DNA from: Shewanella dokdonensis | GTDB lineage: Bacteria > Pseudomonadota > Gammaproteobacteria > Enterobacterales > Shewanellaceae | Reading direction: 5' to 3' | Assembly (NCBI RefSeq): GCF_018394335.1 | Contig: NZ_CP074572.1 | Location: 3,472,001-3,536,000, forward strand | Length of the DNA: 64,000 nt | In this document: positions 47,206 through 57,071 of the stretch, piece by piece | How positions within the stretch are numbered: the first letter of the stretch is position 1 | How the letters are laid out: each line of letters begins with the position of its first letter | Position numbers and translations under genes: made by a program | The notes under the pieces: model-generated | The model's database searches: none | Told to the model about the DNA's origin: nothing | What the model saw: the letters and a program-made list of their open reading frames with translations, nothing else

Positions 47206-48827
47206 TACTGCTGCCCCTTATTGTTCATGTCATTAAAGCTGATACCGCCGAAAGGCATCAGCATAATGGGTGGGGCATCGGTATGTTTCAGCAACATGCG
47301 TTTAGCGTAAGCTAATGGTACCAGTGGCACTTCGGCATCAATGACTTCTTCTGCCTGGCGATACAGTTCGGTACGTTCACCTTTATCGGTAATCACTTTT
47401 GCGCGGTTGACCAGTTTGTCGTACTGGGCATTACACCAGTTGGATCTGTTACTTTTTGAGGCAACTGAGCCACAACTGAGCAAAGGCGTGTAAAAATTAT
47501 CCGGGTCGCTGTTATCGGCACTCCAGCCGATCAGCACCGAATCATAGTTACTGCTGGATAATCTGCGGGTAAAAACACTCCAGTCGTAATTGACAATGTT
47601 GGCCCTGACGCCCACCGCTGCTAGATCGGCCTGGATCAGTTCCGCCGTTTTCTGGGAATTGGGGTTATAAATCCGTGCTACAGGCATGGCCCAGATATCA
47701 ATGCTGAGATTATGCACACCTGCCTGGCTTCAGCAAATCTCGGGCTTTTTGTGGATTGTAGTGGTAATCCGCAGTGGTGCCGGTATACGCCCAAGATGAC
47801 GGTGGCAGAATGCCAGAAGCCTCAACCGCGGTATCTTGATATACCGCGCGCAGCAAGTTCTGTTTATCAATGGCGTAGGCTAACGCTTGGCGAACCTTGA
47901 CATTATCCAGTGGTGGTTTACGGGTGTTGAAAGCCCAGTAAGCCACATTCATTCCGGGCTGACTTTCAAGCGTCAAGTCATCATGGGCGGCCACCGCGGG
48001 CAGCTCGCCAGCTTTTGGCAGTGCTGAGATACTACAGTCACCTACAATCAGTTTTGACAGGCGAATAGTGCTGCGTGGCGTGATATCAAATACCAGTTGA
48101 TCGGCGGCGGGAATCGTTCCCCAATAACCGGGATGACGGCGGTAACGGATATATTCATTCTTGACATAATTCACCAGCATAAACGGCCCGGTGCCTACCG
48201 CATTACTGTCGATATTAGGCATATGCCCAGAAGCTTGTAACTGATCGGCGTATTCTTTGGAGAGAATTACCGCAAAATCGGTGGCCATATTGGCCATAAA
48301 TGAGGCATCTGGATAATTCAGCTCGAAGCGCACTTTGTCACTGTCGAGTTTTACAATCCGTTTGATCAGCTTTTCGAACCCTATGCTTTCAAAAAAGGGT
48401 AACCGGTACGCGATACAAAATGGTACGGATTGTCTTTATTAATGATCCGCTCAAAAGAAAATACGACATCGTCTGCATCAAACTGGCGAGAAGGATGGAA
48501 ATAGGGACGATCCTGAAAATTCACGCCATGGCGCAATTCAAAGTCATAGGTGAGGCCATCTTTGCTGACTTGCCAAGACGTTGCTAGTGCCGGGATGAAT
48601 TCCCCGGTATAAGGATTATCATCAATCAAGCGGTTATATATCTGATGTGAAGTCGCATCAATTGTGGTGCCAGATGTCACCGTTTGCGGGTTAAAAGACT
48701 CAGGGTTGCCTTCAGAACAATAAACCAGACCTGACGGGAGCGGTTGTGGGCCACAACCAAACAGTACCAATCCTAACAGTGAGCCACCCAACTGTCGCAG
48801 CCCTATTTTGCCAGTGAACCTGAACAT
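47205..48827 (-). CDS. sapA: Peptide-binding lipoprotein SapA, two frame breaks
   Basis: The probable start is ATG 48827, giving a lipoprotein signal with lipobox LVLFGC; the frame is open a little further upstream. The SBP5 fold is evident: LVYCSEGNPESFNPQTVTSGTTIDATSHQIYNRL, GVNFQDRPYFHPSRQFDADDVVFSFER and YWGTIPAADQLVFDI. The frame breaks at a T-run (plus-strand A-run 48391-48396, one T missing) and at 47726-47727 (one C too many). Repair gives about 540 residues. It captures peptides for SapBCDF, and the lipobox replaces the free periplasmic form of E. coli. Confidence 0.88.
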
Positions 48828-48977
48828 TCTCAGTCGTAGCCTCTTAACCAGTGAAATGCCTGTAAATAGAAGCGTTGTCGGCCTGGTGTTGAACATCAAC
48901 AGATTCATCGCATGTGGTTAATTGTCGGTACATAGACCCGCAATTCTAACAGTGTCAGCCTGTCTTGGGCAATTCCC

Positions 48978-50068
48978 TCAGTTTTTGTCCAATAAATTGT
49001 ACTTTTTGAGGATGCCGCGTAACTGATGGTAGCTGAGTTGCAACAAGTCTGCGGTCTTCTTCTGATTGAACTGACTGGCAACCAGCGCTTTTTGGATCAG
49101 TTCCACCTCAAAAGCTTCGCAGCTTTGCTTAAAATCCACCGGAAATTCCAATGTACCAACATCAACCGTGGCGGTGGCGTTAACTTCATCATTGCTTGGT
49201 TTTATGGGCTCTGACGGCTGCGGGGCAACGGTTTCCGCCACCGCCGCCGTTTGCCTTGATAAGGTGCGGATCCGTTGTTGTGGACGATAGGGCGAGTCGA
49301 ATGGGTTGAGCACAATTTCACGGATGGGTTTATCTTCATTACCGTGGCGGTAAACACTGCGCTCAATGGTGTTTTTCAGCTCGCGGATGTTGCCTGGCCA
49401 TTCATAATTCAACAACGAATGCACGGCGCTATTGGTAAATCCTGGAAAGAGTTTCAGCTTTAACTGCTTGGCCATCCCCAGCGCAAAATGTTCCGCCAAT
49501 GGCAGAATATCTTCCTGACGGAAGCGTAAAGGGGCAGGGTGATGACATCAAATGCTAAACGATCTAATAAATCGGCACGAAATTCCCCGGCTTCTGCCAA
49601 AGACGGTAGATCCTCGTTGGCGGCACAGACCAGGCGGACATCTGCGGTGAGGGTTTTACTGCCACCTACGCGTTCATATTCACCATATTCAATCACACGC
49701 AACAGCTTCTCTTGGATCAGCCCCGAAGTATTGGCTAATTCGTCCAGAAACAAGGTGCCACCATCGGCTCGTTCAAAGCGACCTTCATGGCGTGCTCTGG
49801 CTCCCGTAAAGGCCCCGGCTTCATGACCAAATAATTCACTTTCAAGCAAATTTTCACTGAGCGAAGAGCAGTTAAGTTTGATAAAGTTCTGTTCCCAACG
49901 CTGCGAAAGAAAATGCAAACGTTCGGCGATGAGCTCTTTGCCCGTGCCGCGTTCGCCAATGATCAATACCGGTTTTGATAGCGGGGCCAGTTGCGATACA
50001 TGCTCTAGCACTTCCAGAAATGCGTTGGATTGCCCGATAAGATTATCTTGCTGATAGGATCTGCTCAC
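48978..50068 (-). CDS. pspF: Phage-shock-protein operon activator PspF, one frame break
   Basis: This sigma-54 enhancer-binding protein lacks a receiver domain, as PspF does. It has Walker A (GERGTGKE), the sigma-54 contact loop GAFTGA, Walker B (GGTLFLDELA), the arginine-finger region FRADLLDRLAFDV and a Fis-like C-terminal helix-turn-helix (NQKKTADLLQLSYHQLRGIL). The frame breaks at a C-run (plus-strand G-run 49531-49534), and one added base restores LPPLRFRQEDILPLAEHFALGM and 363 residues. It is divergent from pspA, which it should activate with sigma-54, and PspA inhibits it. Confidence 0.93.
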
Positions 50069-50130
50069 GATAACTGTTGGTCTTTAACGCTAATAAGTGG
50101 TGAAATTCATGATATGTGGCGAGTGGAAAT

Positions 50131-50151
50131 AAATAAAGAAAAACTTTATTT
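50131..50151. promoter_or_regulatory. Palindrome upstream of the psp sigma-54 promoter (candidate PspF enhancer)
   Basis: AAATAAAG and CTTTATTT form a perfect 8-bp inverted repeat with a 5-base spacer, 37 bp before the -24 element. PspF and IHF sites lie in this position in E. coli, but the sequence alone does not tell which. Confidence 0.4.
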
Positions 50152-50187
50152 TAATCTAACGTGTTGAAATATATTAAAATATAAAAC

Positions 50188-50204
50188 TTGGCACAGTATC
50201 TGTA
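50188..50204 (+). promoter_or_regulatory. Sigma-54 promoter of pspABC
   Basis: TTGGCAC (-24) and TGTA (-12) are spaced so that GG and GT are 10 bp apart. The E. coli pspA promoter has the same TTGGCAC and TTGTATTA elements. Transcription should begin near 50214, giving a leader of about 33 bases. Confidence 0.8.
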
Positions 50205-50246
50205 TTAGAACGTCCGCAACCCACAATAATTTTTGAGGACAGGATT

Positions 50247-50930
50247 ATGGGAATTTTTACGCGTTTTGCTGACATCATTAACTCCAATATCAGCGCTTTG
50301 TTAGACAAGGCAGAAGATCCGGAAAAAATGGTACGCCTGATCATTCAGGAAATGGAAGACACACTAGTGGAAGTGCGTTCTACTTCAGCTAAGGTGTTGG
50401 CCGAAAAGAAAGAATTGCTGCGCCGAATTGCGAAGATGCAGGCTCAAGTGCAGGATTGGCAGGAAAAAGCCGAGCTGGCGTTAACCAAAGAACGTGAAGA
50501 CCTGGCTAAAGCGGCCCTGGTTGAAAAGCAGAAAGTGGCTGCAACCGTACAGACGCTTGAAAGCGAACTGGAAGTGGTTGACGAGCACATTGCCCGCCTG
50601 AAAGAGGAAGTGGCACAGTTGCAGGAAAAACTGGCAGATGCCAAAGCTCGGCAGAAAACCATCATCATCCGCAAGCAATCAGCCTCTTCACGGCTGGAAG
50701 TCAAAAAACAGCTGGATTCCAGCAAAATTGACAATGCTATGCTGAAGTTTGAGCAGTATGAACGGCGCATTGAAGGGCTGGAAGCCGAAGTAGAATCTTA
50801 CGAACTGGGTGGTAAAAAGAACAGCCTGGATGCTGAATTCGCCGCACTGAAAGCCGATGATGAAGTCAGTGAAGAACTGGCCGCACTGAAAGCTAAAATG
50901 AAAAGCAAAGCGACTAAATCTGCAAAATAA
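50247..50930 (+). CDS. pspA: Phage shock protein A
   Basis: The 227-residue protein begins [40 protein letters not shown], with the amphipathic membrane-binding helix and the PspA/IM30 signature. The remainder is an almost continuous coiled coil (heptads rich in Glu, Lys, Ala). PspA binds stressed inner membrane as an ESCRT-III-like polymer and, when free, inhibits PspF. It is first gene of pspABC, directly behind a sigma-54 promoter. It is intact. Confidence 0.97.
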   Translation: MGIFTRFADIINSNISALLDKAEDPEKMVRLIIQEMEDTLVEVRSTSAKVLAEKKELLRRIAKMQAQVQDWQEKAELALTKEREDLAKAALVEKQKVAATVQTLESELEVVDEHIARLKEEVAQLQEKLADAKARQKTIIIRKQSASSRLEVKKQLDSSKIDNAMLKFEQYERRIEGLEAEVESYELGGKKNSLDAEFAALKADDEVSEELAALKAKMKSKATKSAK

Positions 50931-50951
50931 CAATTAAAGCTGAGGTGAATT

Positions 50952-51188
50952 ATGGATATGGATCTGTTGATGGCACCACTGATTTTGTTCATGATCTTTG
51001 TGGCGCCCATCTGGTTGATTCTTCATTATCGCAGCAAGCGGCAGGTGGGTAAGGGACTGACCGATGAAGAATTTAAACAGCTCAATGAGTTGATTGATAA
51101 AGCTGACAAAATGAGCCAACGTATCACTACGTTAGAGTCTATTTTGGATGCGGAATCACCGGAATGGAGACAGCGCCATGACAGATAA
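50952..51188 (+). CDS. pspB: Phage shock protein B
   Basis: The 78-residue protein has one N-terminal membrane helix (LLMAPLILFMIFVAPIWLILHY) and a C-terminal coiled coil (FKQLNELIDKADKMSQRITTLESIL). This is the PspB layout. With PspC it senses membrane stress and releases PspF from PspA. It overlaps pspC by 11 bp. Confidence 0.95.
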   Translation: MDMDLLMAPLILFMIFVAPIWLILHYRSKRQVGKGLTDEEFKQLNELIDKADKMSQRITTLESILDAESPEWRQRHDR

Positions 51189-51573
51189 CAATAACAGCAG
51201 AAAGACACTGTATCGCAATAAGCGTAACGGTAAAATCGCTGGGGTATGTGCCGGGATTGCCGACTACTTTAATCTGGAAACCTGGCTGGTAAGAGTGGCG
51301 GTAGTCTCTATTTTCCTACTGGGCGGTTCTGCGGTAATGGTGGTGGCTTATGTGGCTTTATGGATGATCCTAGATGAGACACCACGCGACTTTGACTCAG
51401 AATATCGTGAGGTAGGGATCAAAAAGAAAGTCTGGCAAGCGGGAGAACCCGCTACCCAAGCCCTTAGAGACCTGAATCAGCGTTTTACTGGACTGGAAAC
51501 TAAATTGCGGGATCTGGAAACCTACGTCACCTCAGAGCAGTTTGAATTAAAGCGTCAAATCAATAACCTGTAA
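51178..51573 (+). CDS. pspC: Phage shock protein C
   Basis: The start is ATG 51178, inside the pspB end; the longer frame upstream is not expected. The 131-residue protein has a PspC domain (LYRNKRNGKIAGVCAGIADYFNLETWLVRVAVVSIFLLGGSAVMVVAYVALWMILDE), then a coiled-coil tail (LNQRFTGLETKLRDLETYVTSEQFELKRQINNL). It works with PspB at the inner membrane. Confidence 0.95.
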   Translation: MTDNNNSRKTLYRNKRNGKIAGVCAGIADYFNLETWLVRVAVVSIFLLGGSAVMVVAYVALWMILDETPRDFDSEYREVGIKKKVWQAGEPATQALRDLNQRFTGLETKLRDLETYVTSEQFELKRQINNL

Positions 51574-51582
51574 TCCTCATTG

Positions 51583-51610
51583 AGGGCGGCGTGACCGCCC
51601 TTTTGTTTTT
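51583..51610 (+). terminator. Terminator after pspC
   Basis: GGGCGG and CCGCCC pair around a short loop and are followed by TTTTGTTTTT, 10 bp after the stop codon. ycjX begins immediately afterwards, so some read-through is possible. Confidence 0.8.
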
Positions 51611-51618
51611 GGAGCACT

Positions 51619-52998
51619 ATGAACCGCCACTGGCAGCAACTAAAGAACAAGGCGTTGGAGCTTAGCTATCGAACCGCTGACCAGCATGTACGTTTGGCAG
51701 TTACAGGGTTGGCTGGCGCCGGCAAAACCGCCTTTATTACAGCCATTATCAACAAATTGATCAATGCTTCCCCGGAACATGCCAATCAACTGCCGCTATT
51801 TACTGTGTGTCTGGAACAGCGATTACTAGAAACCAAACGGGTATTACAACCCGATTTGCAACTCGCCAGTTTTGCCTATGATGCGGCACTGGCGCAATTA
51901 ACTGCCACCCCACCACAATGGCCGGCATCGACCACGAATATCAGCGAGTTACGCCTAGCAATAAAATACCGCCCGCAGCAGGGGCTTCGTGGCCGACTAC
52001 TCAATGGGGCCAGCGCCACCTTGCTATTGGATATTGTCGATTACCCTGGGGAGTGGTTACTGGATTTACCCATGCTGGAGCAGGATTACCGGCAGTGGTG
52101 TCACAGTATTTGGGCGGCAGCCGCCAATTTCAGCCGTTCGCCTTTTTTTGAGGAATTTAAAGCCAGTGTGATGGCGTTGCAGCCAGCAACCGAGGCCAGT
52201 GATGAGCTACTCGCTGCCATCGCTCATAACTACCAGCGGTTATTGCAGGATATGGTGCAGCAACAGGGCTTTTATCTGGCACAGCCGGGGCGCATGTTGC
52301 TGCCGGGAGACTTGGCTGGGGCACCTATCTTAAGTTTTTTCCCGTTGCTTCCTGAGCAGCTCGCGGCGCGTGATACCTACGGTCGTCACAGCATTTATCA
52401 AGTCCTGGAACAGCGTTATCAGGAGTATGTCACTCAGGTTGTCAGGCCGTTTTACTACGATTATTTTGCCGGATTTGATCGGCAATTGGTGTTAGTTGAT
52501 TGCTTCACCGCACTCAATCGTGGCAAGGCCCAGTTTGACGATATGACTCAGGCGTTGAACGCCATCACGCAGAGTTTTCGTTTCGGTAGCCGCAGTTTAT
52601 TGCGCCGCTTGTTTGCCCCGAAAATAGACCGCTTACTGTTTGCCGCCAGCAAAGTGGATCAGATCACCCGCGATCAACAAGGCAATGTGTTGGCCTTGCT
52701 AAATGCCATTTTGGCTCCCGGGCGTAATTTTGCTGACAGTGCTGGATGTATGGTTGAAACCATGGCTGTCAGTGCCATTCGCGCAACCAGGCCTGGTATG
52801 GTTAAGGACAGCGATTATGGTGAGCAAGAGGTTGTGGTTGGCAAGCGTTTACTTGATCAACAGCCTGTTACCCTCTACCCGGGACAAGTGCCTAGGCAAC
52901 TGCCTGATGCCAATTTTTGGCAGCAACAGGGTTTCCGCTTTTGTGATTTTGCTCCCCGACATTGCCAGCCGGACAGCCATTTGAGCATATTCGGCTAG
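51619..52998 (+). CDS. ycjX: YcjX family GTPase/NTPase
   Basis: The 459-residue protein has a P-loop GLAGAGKT at residues 30-37, near the N-terminus, and the YcjX/DUF463 features LLLDIVDYPGEWLLDLPML and LVLVDCFTALNRGKAQFDDM, with FAASKVDQI as the nucleotide-base motif. In E. coli ycjX and ycjF follow the psp genes and belong to the PspF regulon, which the same order supports here. Role in envelope stress is likely, but activity is not established. Confidence 0.93.
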   Translation: MNRHWQQLKNKALELSYRTADQHVRLAVTGLAGAGKTAFITAIINKLINASPEHANQLPLFTVCLEQRLLETKRVLQPDLQLASFAYDAALAQLTATPPQWPASTTNISELRLAIKYRPQQGLRGRLLNGASATLLLDIVDYPGEWLLDLPMLEQDYRQWCHSIWAAAANFSRSPFFEEFKASVMALQPATEASDELLAAIAHNYQRLLQDMVQQQGFYLAQPGRMLLPGDLAGAPILSFFPLLPEQLAARDTYGRHSIYQVLEQRYQEYVTQVVRPFYYDYFAGFDRQLVLVDCFTALNRGKAQFDDMTQALNAITQSFRFGSRSLLRRLFAPKIDRLLFAASKVDQITRDQQGNVLALLNAILAPGRNFADSAGCMVETMAVSAIRATRPGMVKDSDYGEQEVVVGKRLLDQQPVTLYPGQVPRQLPDANFWQQQGFRFCDFAPRHCQPDSHLSIFG

Positions 52999-53035
52999 AT
53001 TATCTGTTGAATTTTTTGTTGGGAGATAAATTGCA

Positions 53036-54137
53036 ATGACACGCAAACTCGTCAATCCAGCAGACGCGCCGGAAGCTCAAGCCGCAGCGCATGAGCATGA
53101 CAGTACCGACAATCTGCGACCGTTTCGAGAGTATCAGCATAATAAAGTGCAGTTTGACGAGGCGGCCACCTCGTTACTCCCCGTGACCGATGATGTTGAT
53201 ATAGAAGCGATGCTGGAGGGGCATTCCGCCACCAAGCAAGCCTCGTTGCGTTCGTTACTTCAGCCGAAAAAACTTTCGGTACTGGCGAAACTGGCATTAA
53301 CCGGGTTGTTGGCGGCTGTGTTGCTGCAAACGGGACTCGGGTTGGCCGATGCTTGGCAACAGAGTCCTTGGCTATTTACCTTTTATGCAGCAGTTATCTC
53401 AAGCGTGCTGGCCTGGGCTGGCCACACCACCTTTGTTGAGTGGCGACAATTGCGGCAACTGCGGCAGATGGAAGATGCGCGGGTTCAAGGCGAACGGTTA
53501 CTGGGCAGTATGCAGATGGGGAAGCCGTCCCCTTTATCCGCAATATCACCGCCGCTATGCCGTCGTCAGCCGCCACCGCAATTCGACAACTGGAAAGCCT
53601 GTTATCTGTCGAGCAGAATGATGCGGAACAGGTGATGTTATTTGAGTCTATTGTGCTGCGCCAACGTGATGCCGCTGCACGGAAAATTGTGCACCATTTT
53701 GCTGCTGAGTCAGCCTTATTACTGGCTATTAGTCCATTTGCCGTGCTTGATATGGCGTTGGTGTTATGGCGTAACCAGAAAATGCTCAGTCGGATAGCCG
53801 AATGTTATGGCATTAAGCTGGGGTATTGGAGTCGCATCCGACTATTTCGCGGTATTCTGCTCAACATTCTGTATGCGGGCACAACCGAACTCGCGATGGA
53901 TATTGGTAACCAATTACTGTCAGTGGAGTTGACCGGAAAGTTGTCAGCACGGTTAGGGCAAGGGTTAGGTGCCGGTTTGTTAACTGCTAGATTGGGTTAT
54001 CAGGCAATGTCACTTTGCCGTCCGTTAGCTTTGATGATAAGTCCCGACCGCGGTTATCCGGCATTCATAAAGAGTTATTGCTGGAATTGCAGCAGTTGCG
54101 GCAAAAGGCGAAGTCGTCTGCGGATGAAGAACAGTAA
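53036..54137 (+). CDS. ycjF: YcjF family membrane protein (TIGR01620/DUF697), two frame breaks
   Basis: ATG 53036 follows GGGAGA. The restored protein has about 367 residues. The N-terminal 80 residues are polar. Two membrane helices follow (LSVLAKLALTGLLAAVLLQTGLGL and LFTFYAAVISSVLAWAGHTTF), then the DUF697 helical domain (SALLLAISPFAVLDMALVLWRNQKML). The frame breaks at G-run 53518-53521 and T-run 54030-54032. One base added to each gives MQMGEAVPFIRNITAAMP and a C-terminus ending SSADEEQ. It is the usual partner of ycjX. Confidence 0.9.
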
Positions 54138-54260
54138 GATTGTCATAGGGCGGTAATTTCAGTATTGGCTAATTTTTGAGCGTTAACTACACTTTCTGAG
54201 AGCCAGGGATTTAGGACTTTAGGCTCAGCTAAATAGGGATTTTTGAAAAAGGAGAGAGTG

Positions 54261-54569
54261 ATGAACCGATACCTGAAAACGCTGATGATTGTTGCCGGGT
54301 TACTGACGTCTGCGGTGGTTATCCCGGTCATGGCCGAAACCAGCAAAACTGATATTGTTACCACCGACGTTAATGCGCAGAAAATTAATATCAATACCGC
54401 CACCGCGGCTGAATTACAGCTGCTAAATGGTATTGGCGCCGCCAAAGCTCAAGCGATAGTGGAATACCGCGAAGCCAATGGGAAATTCACTTCGTTGGAA
54501 GATCTCACTAAGGTGAAGGGAATAGGGCCAAAGCTCATCGAGAAGAATGCTGGCATGCTAGCTCTGTAG
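54261..54569 (+). CDS. comEA: ComEA family helix-hairpin-helix DNA-binding protein
   Basis: ATG 54261 follows GGAGAG. The 102-residue protein has a signal peptide (ending VMA) and tandem helix-hairpin-helix motifs (ININTATAAELQLLNGIGAAKAQAIVEYREANG and SLEDLTKVKGIGPKLIEKN). ComEA is the periplasmic DNA receptor that pulls transforming DNA through the outer membrane in naturally competent Gram-negatives. Many Gram-negatives have such short homologues without proven competence. Confidence 0.9.
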   Translation: MNRYLKTLMIVAGLLTSAVVIPVMAETSKTDIVTTDVNAQKININTATAAELQLLNGIGAAKAQAIVEYREANGKFTSLEDLTKVKGIGPKLIEKNAGMLAL

Positions 54570-54587
54570 TGTATGTTATTGCTGTAC

Positions 54588-54611
54588 AAGTCCGCTTTGG
54601 CGGACTTTTTG
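54588..54611 (+). terminator. Rho-independent terminator after comEA
   Basis: AAGTCCGC and GCGGACTT pair around TTTG and are followed by a T-run. Confidence 0.9.
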
Positions 54612-54722
54612 TTTATCTAATGTGCAGTTACACACTCCTTTCCCGCTAATAGGGGATTTATCCTTGATCCCCGCGGTGCCTTCAGGGATAATCCCGCCGT
54701 TGCAGTTATTCTGTAAATCAAT

Positions 54723-54833
54723 GGCGACCCCAGGGTCCCCCGCAATGATAACTTGTGAACTCGGCCAGGCCCGGAAGGGAGCAACCGTAGCAAGCGACTC
54801 ATGTGCCGGGGTGTTGGCTCTGGGGGAGCCTCC
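54723..54833 (+). ncRNA. ffs: Signal recognition particle 4.5S RNA (small bacterial SRP RNA)
   Basis: The conserved core is clear: GGCCAGGCCCGGAAGGGAGC followed by the internal-loop strand and GTGCCGGGGTG. The GGAA tetraloop caps the domain IV hairpin that binds Ffh. The flanks (CCCCAGGGTCCCCCGCAA with TTGGCTCTGGGGG) close the long stem. The ends are approximate. It is essential for co-translational membrane targeting. It lies between comEA and comFB. Confidence 0.93.
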
Positions 54834-54992
54834 AATCTCCCTCAGAAATCAAAAACTTATCTCATAAAAACAGCGAGTGGTACACTTGGTGATACATTTT
54901 ATGAGAAACCGTCCCGTTAAATCTCCTTCGTATCTGTTTAGGTCTCGGCATGGTGTTTAATACCGCTTCTCGCTTATCTGTTTGCCGCTATT

Positions 54993-55271
54993 TTATGCCG
55001 TTGTTTCATCGTCTTTAACGAGTTTTGATTTTAGAAACGCGCGTGATTTTTCTAACGCATGATAGATTTCTCGGCGCATCTGCTCCTGTTCGTTAAGATC
55101 GTCATAGAAATAAGTGTCGACCAGATGATGAATATAGCGGACTGGCAACTGATTCAGCGTAATACAGGCCAGATCTGCCAGATAGTTCTCTGGGAGCTCA
55201 TCAAGCAGTCCCTCATCGGATAAAATTTCCATCAACAACACTTCATAATAGTTGCGGATATCCAGTTGCAT
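54993..55271 (-). CDS. ComFB family (late competence) protein
   Basis: The 92-residue protein shows the ComFB pattern: an N-terminal NYYEVLLMEIL helix, then LADLACITLNQLPVRYIHHLVDTYFY and a helical tail. The family often binds cyclic-di-GMP or similar signals in cyanobacteria and is of unknown role in Shewanella-like bacteria. ATG 55271 follows AAGGAGAA. It is a single gene, close to a comEA-like gene by position only. Confidence 0.8.
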   Translation of the reverse strand: MQLDIRNYYEVLLMEILSDEGLLDELPENYLADLACITLNQLPVRYIHHLVDTYFYDDLNEQEQMRREIYHALEKSRAFLKSKLVKDDETTA

Positions 55272-55710
55272 TCACTGTTCTCCTTCAGTTAGCAAAATAC
55301 GCGACAGTGGAACATATAAACAGACAGTCTCTGGAAGCTAATTGTAGAGCGTCTCGGGCAAATTTGCCTCCACCAACATAGACTATTGGGAGCGTTTTTA
55401 CAGTTGAGCAAGTGTGCTTTGTTATTCATTAGTCATGCTTGTTTTGCTGCGCAAGGCTGAGGTTTAGGTGCATCAGCGTATAGCCACATGCCATAAACAG
55501 CAGTTATAACCGCTGGTGTGGCAATACCAGGCTAGCAAGATGTTGTTGCTATCCATTCCAGAGCTAGTCTGAATTGATTAACGTGGTAGTGGTTACGGAT
55601 GATGCGCGTCAAGATATGGCGGTAATGTTAGGATGGAACAGGTGGATGTTGAAATAACGCCAGCGCGGAATCGCTGGCGTGATAAACGAGGTGTAGGGCT
55701 CTGTAGTCGC
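55272..55710. other. Intergenic region with no convincing gene
   Basis: These 439 bp hold a perfect palindrome GGCAAATTTGCC at 55357-55368 and, near the end, the terminator of the DUF2057 gene. No reading frame, tRNA or known motif stands out. Confidence 0.45.
55652..55680 (-). terminator. Terminator of the DUF2057 gene
   Basis: ACGCCAGCG and CGCTGGCGT form a perfect 9-bp stem with a 6-base loop and, on the minus strand, are followed by TTATTTC. Confidence 0.75.
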
Positions 55711-56400
55711 TTACAGTTGTTTAATTGCCCAACTCATAAACTCTTTGCGGGTGGCAGCATCAGCATGTAGCCACCAATATTGCAGCATCTGTTCAGCATG
55801 GGCTGCGCTGTCTGATTTATTGGCAGGTGTAGTCATTTCAGTTGCGGCTACGGGTGCGGTCATGGCTTCAACGGCTGTTGGCTGTCTCACTGGTGCAGCG
55901 GGAAGCTCTTTGCCACCGGTCACGGCTGCTGATGCCGCATCAATATCCACGCCAGTATCTGTGCCCAATATCTTGCTCACAAAAGAGTCTTCTCTTAATT
56001 GTGTTTGCACTATGTTGTAATCCACTGTGCCACCATCTTTACGTGAGATAACCACTTCTGGGGCTTTGGCATAGTGTTTAGGGTCGATCACTTTGCTTTT
56101 AGGGGCCAATAGATATTGGTAATCGCCATTGACATTCAAGGTGACAATGAAGGGTGAAGACTTGACAAAATTTGGGCTTTCACCTATGCCATCGTCATAT
56201 ACGTCACTGTAACGTATGGCAATTTTGTGCTCACCTTCAGTCAAATTCAGATTAGCTTTATGGGTAAAATGGTTGGTTTCGACCTCTTGTCCATCCAGTG
56301 CCAGATATTCGAAAGACATAGGAATATTGAGATTGGCCGCAAATACAGAGGATGAACTAAGAAGCGCAAGCAGCGCTGAAGCGGTCAAAGTGAATTTCAT
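55711..56400 (-). CDS. DUF2057 (YccT-like) exported protein
   Basis: The 229-residue protein has a signal peptide (ending VFA) and the DUF2057 domain: LNIPMSFEYLALDGQEV, LTEGEHKIAIRYSDVYDD and SSPFIVTLNVNGDYQYLLAPK. A C-terminal Pro/Ala/Thr-rich stretch leads to a helix (QYWWLHADAATRKEFMSWAIKQL). In Enterobacteria the family is annotated YccT/CsgI, a periplasmic curli inhibitor. That function should not be assumed here, as no csg genes are visible. It ends the dinG-TSUP-priC gene string. Confidence 0.82.
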   Translation of the reverse strand: MKFTLTASALLALLSSSSVFAANLNIPMSFEYLALDGQEVETNHFTHKANLNLTEGEHKIAIRYSDVYDDGIGESPNFVKSSPFIVTLNVNGDYQYLLAPKSKVIDPKHYAKAPEVVISRKDGGTVDYNIVQTQLREDSFVSKILGTDTGVDIDAASAAVTGGKELPAAPVRQPTAVEAMTAPVAATEMTTPANKSDSAAHAEQMLQYWWLHADAATRKEFMSWAIKQL

Positions 56401-56409
56401 TGTTGCTCC

Positions 56410-57071
56410 TTAACGATGGTTATTTTGCTGCGGACGTTCGAACACTTGAATGCGATCTTCAATGTAACTTATGGCCTGTCTGCATTTGCCCAAACGGCGG
56501 TGCATTAAAAGCAGGTCATTCTGAAGTGCAATTTTTGCAGTACTATGACAGGTGTCTAGCTGCGATTGCAATTGTTCGATCTTGAATAAAATTTTTTCTC
56601 CCAATTTTGGTGTTTACTTAACTCCTCATAGAGCTTATGGCTACTTTGCATCACTTGATTGGCAATCCAGCTGAAGCCACTGGATTGATGTTGTTGTGAC
56701 TGTTTTTTCTGGAAATATCGTTGTTTGCTCAGCTTTTGCTGCTGTTGTTCTTTGATATCGATAGCCGTGGTTGCCATGGCCCGTTGGAGCGCTGAAAAGC
56801 GATCTTGGATCCTCTCACAGGTTCTGGCAACGGTGGCGGCTGACATCTGGAGCTGTAGTTGTTTTTCCAACTGATTGATATTGTCGCGGATCTGCTGCAC
56901 GCAAGGTGTGAGCTTGGCTCCATGCTGGAGGAATAACTCGTCATTAAACCGCTCAAGATGTTCTAACAGTTTGAAATCATGTGCTGGCAGTGAGCTATCA
57001 TATTGCTGTACCTGTTGCTCTAACTGCTGCAATTGCGCTCGCAACCTGGCAACGAGTTGTTGCTGATTCAT
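56410..57071 (-). CDS. priC: Primosomal replication protein PriC family, one frame break
   Basis: The protein is helical, Gln-rich and basic. It starts MNQQQLVARLRAQLQQLEQQV and carries the PriC-like end LYEELSKHQNWEKKILFKIEQLQSQLD. The frame breaks at an A-run (plus-strand T-run 56592-56597), and one added A restores about 220 residues, slightly longer than the E. coli protein. PriC reloads DnaB at stalled forks by a PriA-independent route. It overlaps the upstream TSUP gene by 4 bp, so the two are coupled in translation. Confidence 0.75.

Noticed and set aside
54622..54867. A protein of 81 residues over the ffs locus
   Set aside because: It overlaps the unmistakable SRP RNA core and has no ribosome site, so it is not a real gene.
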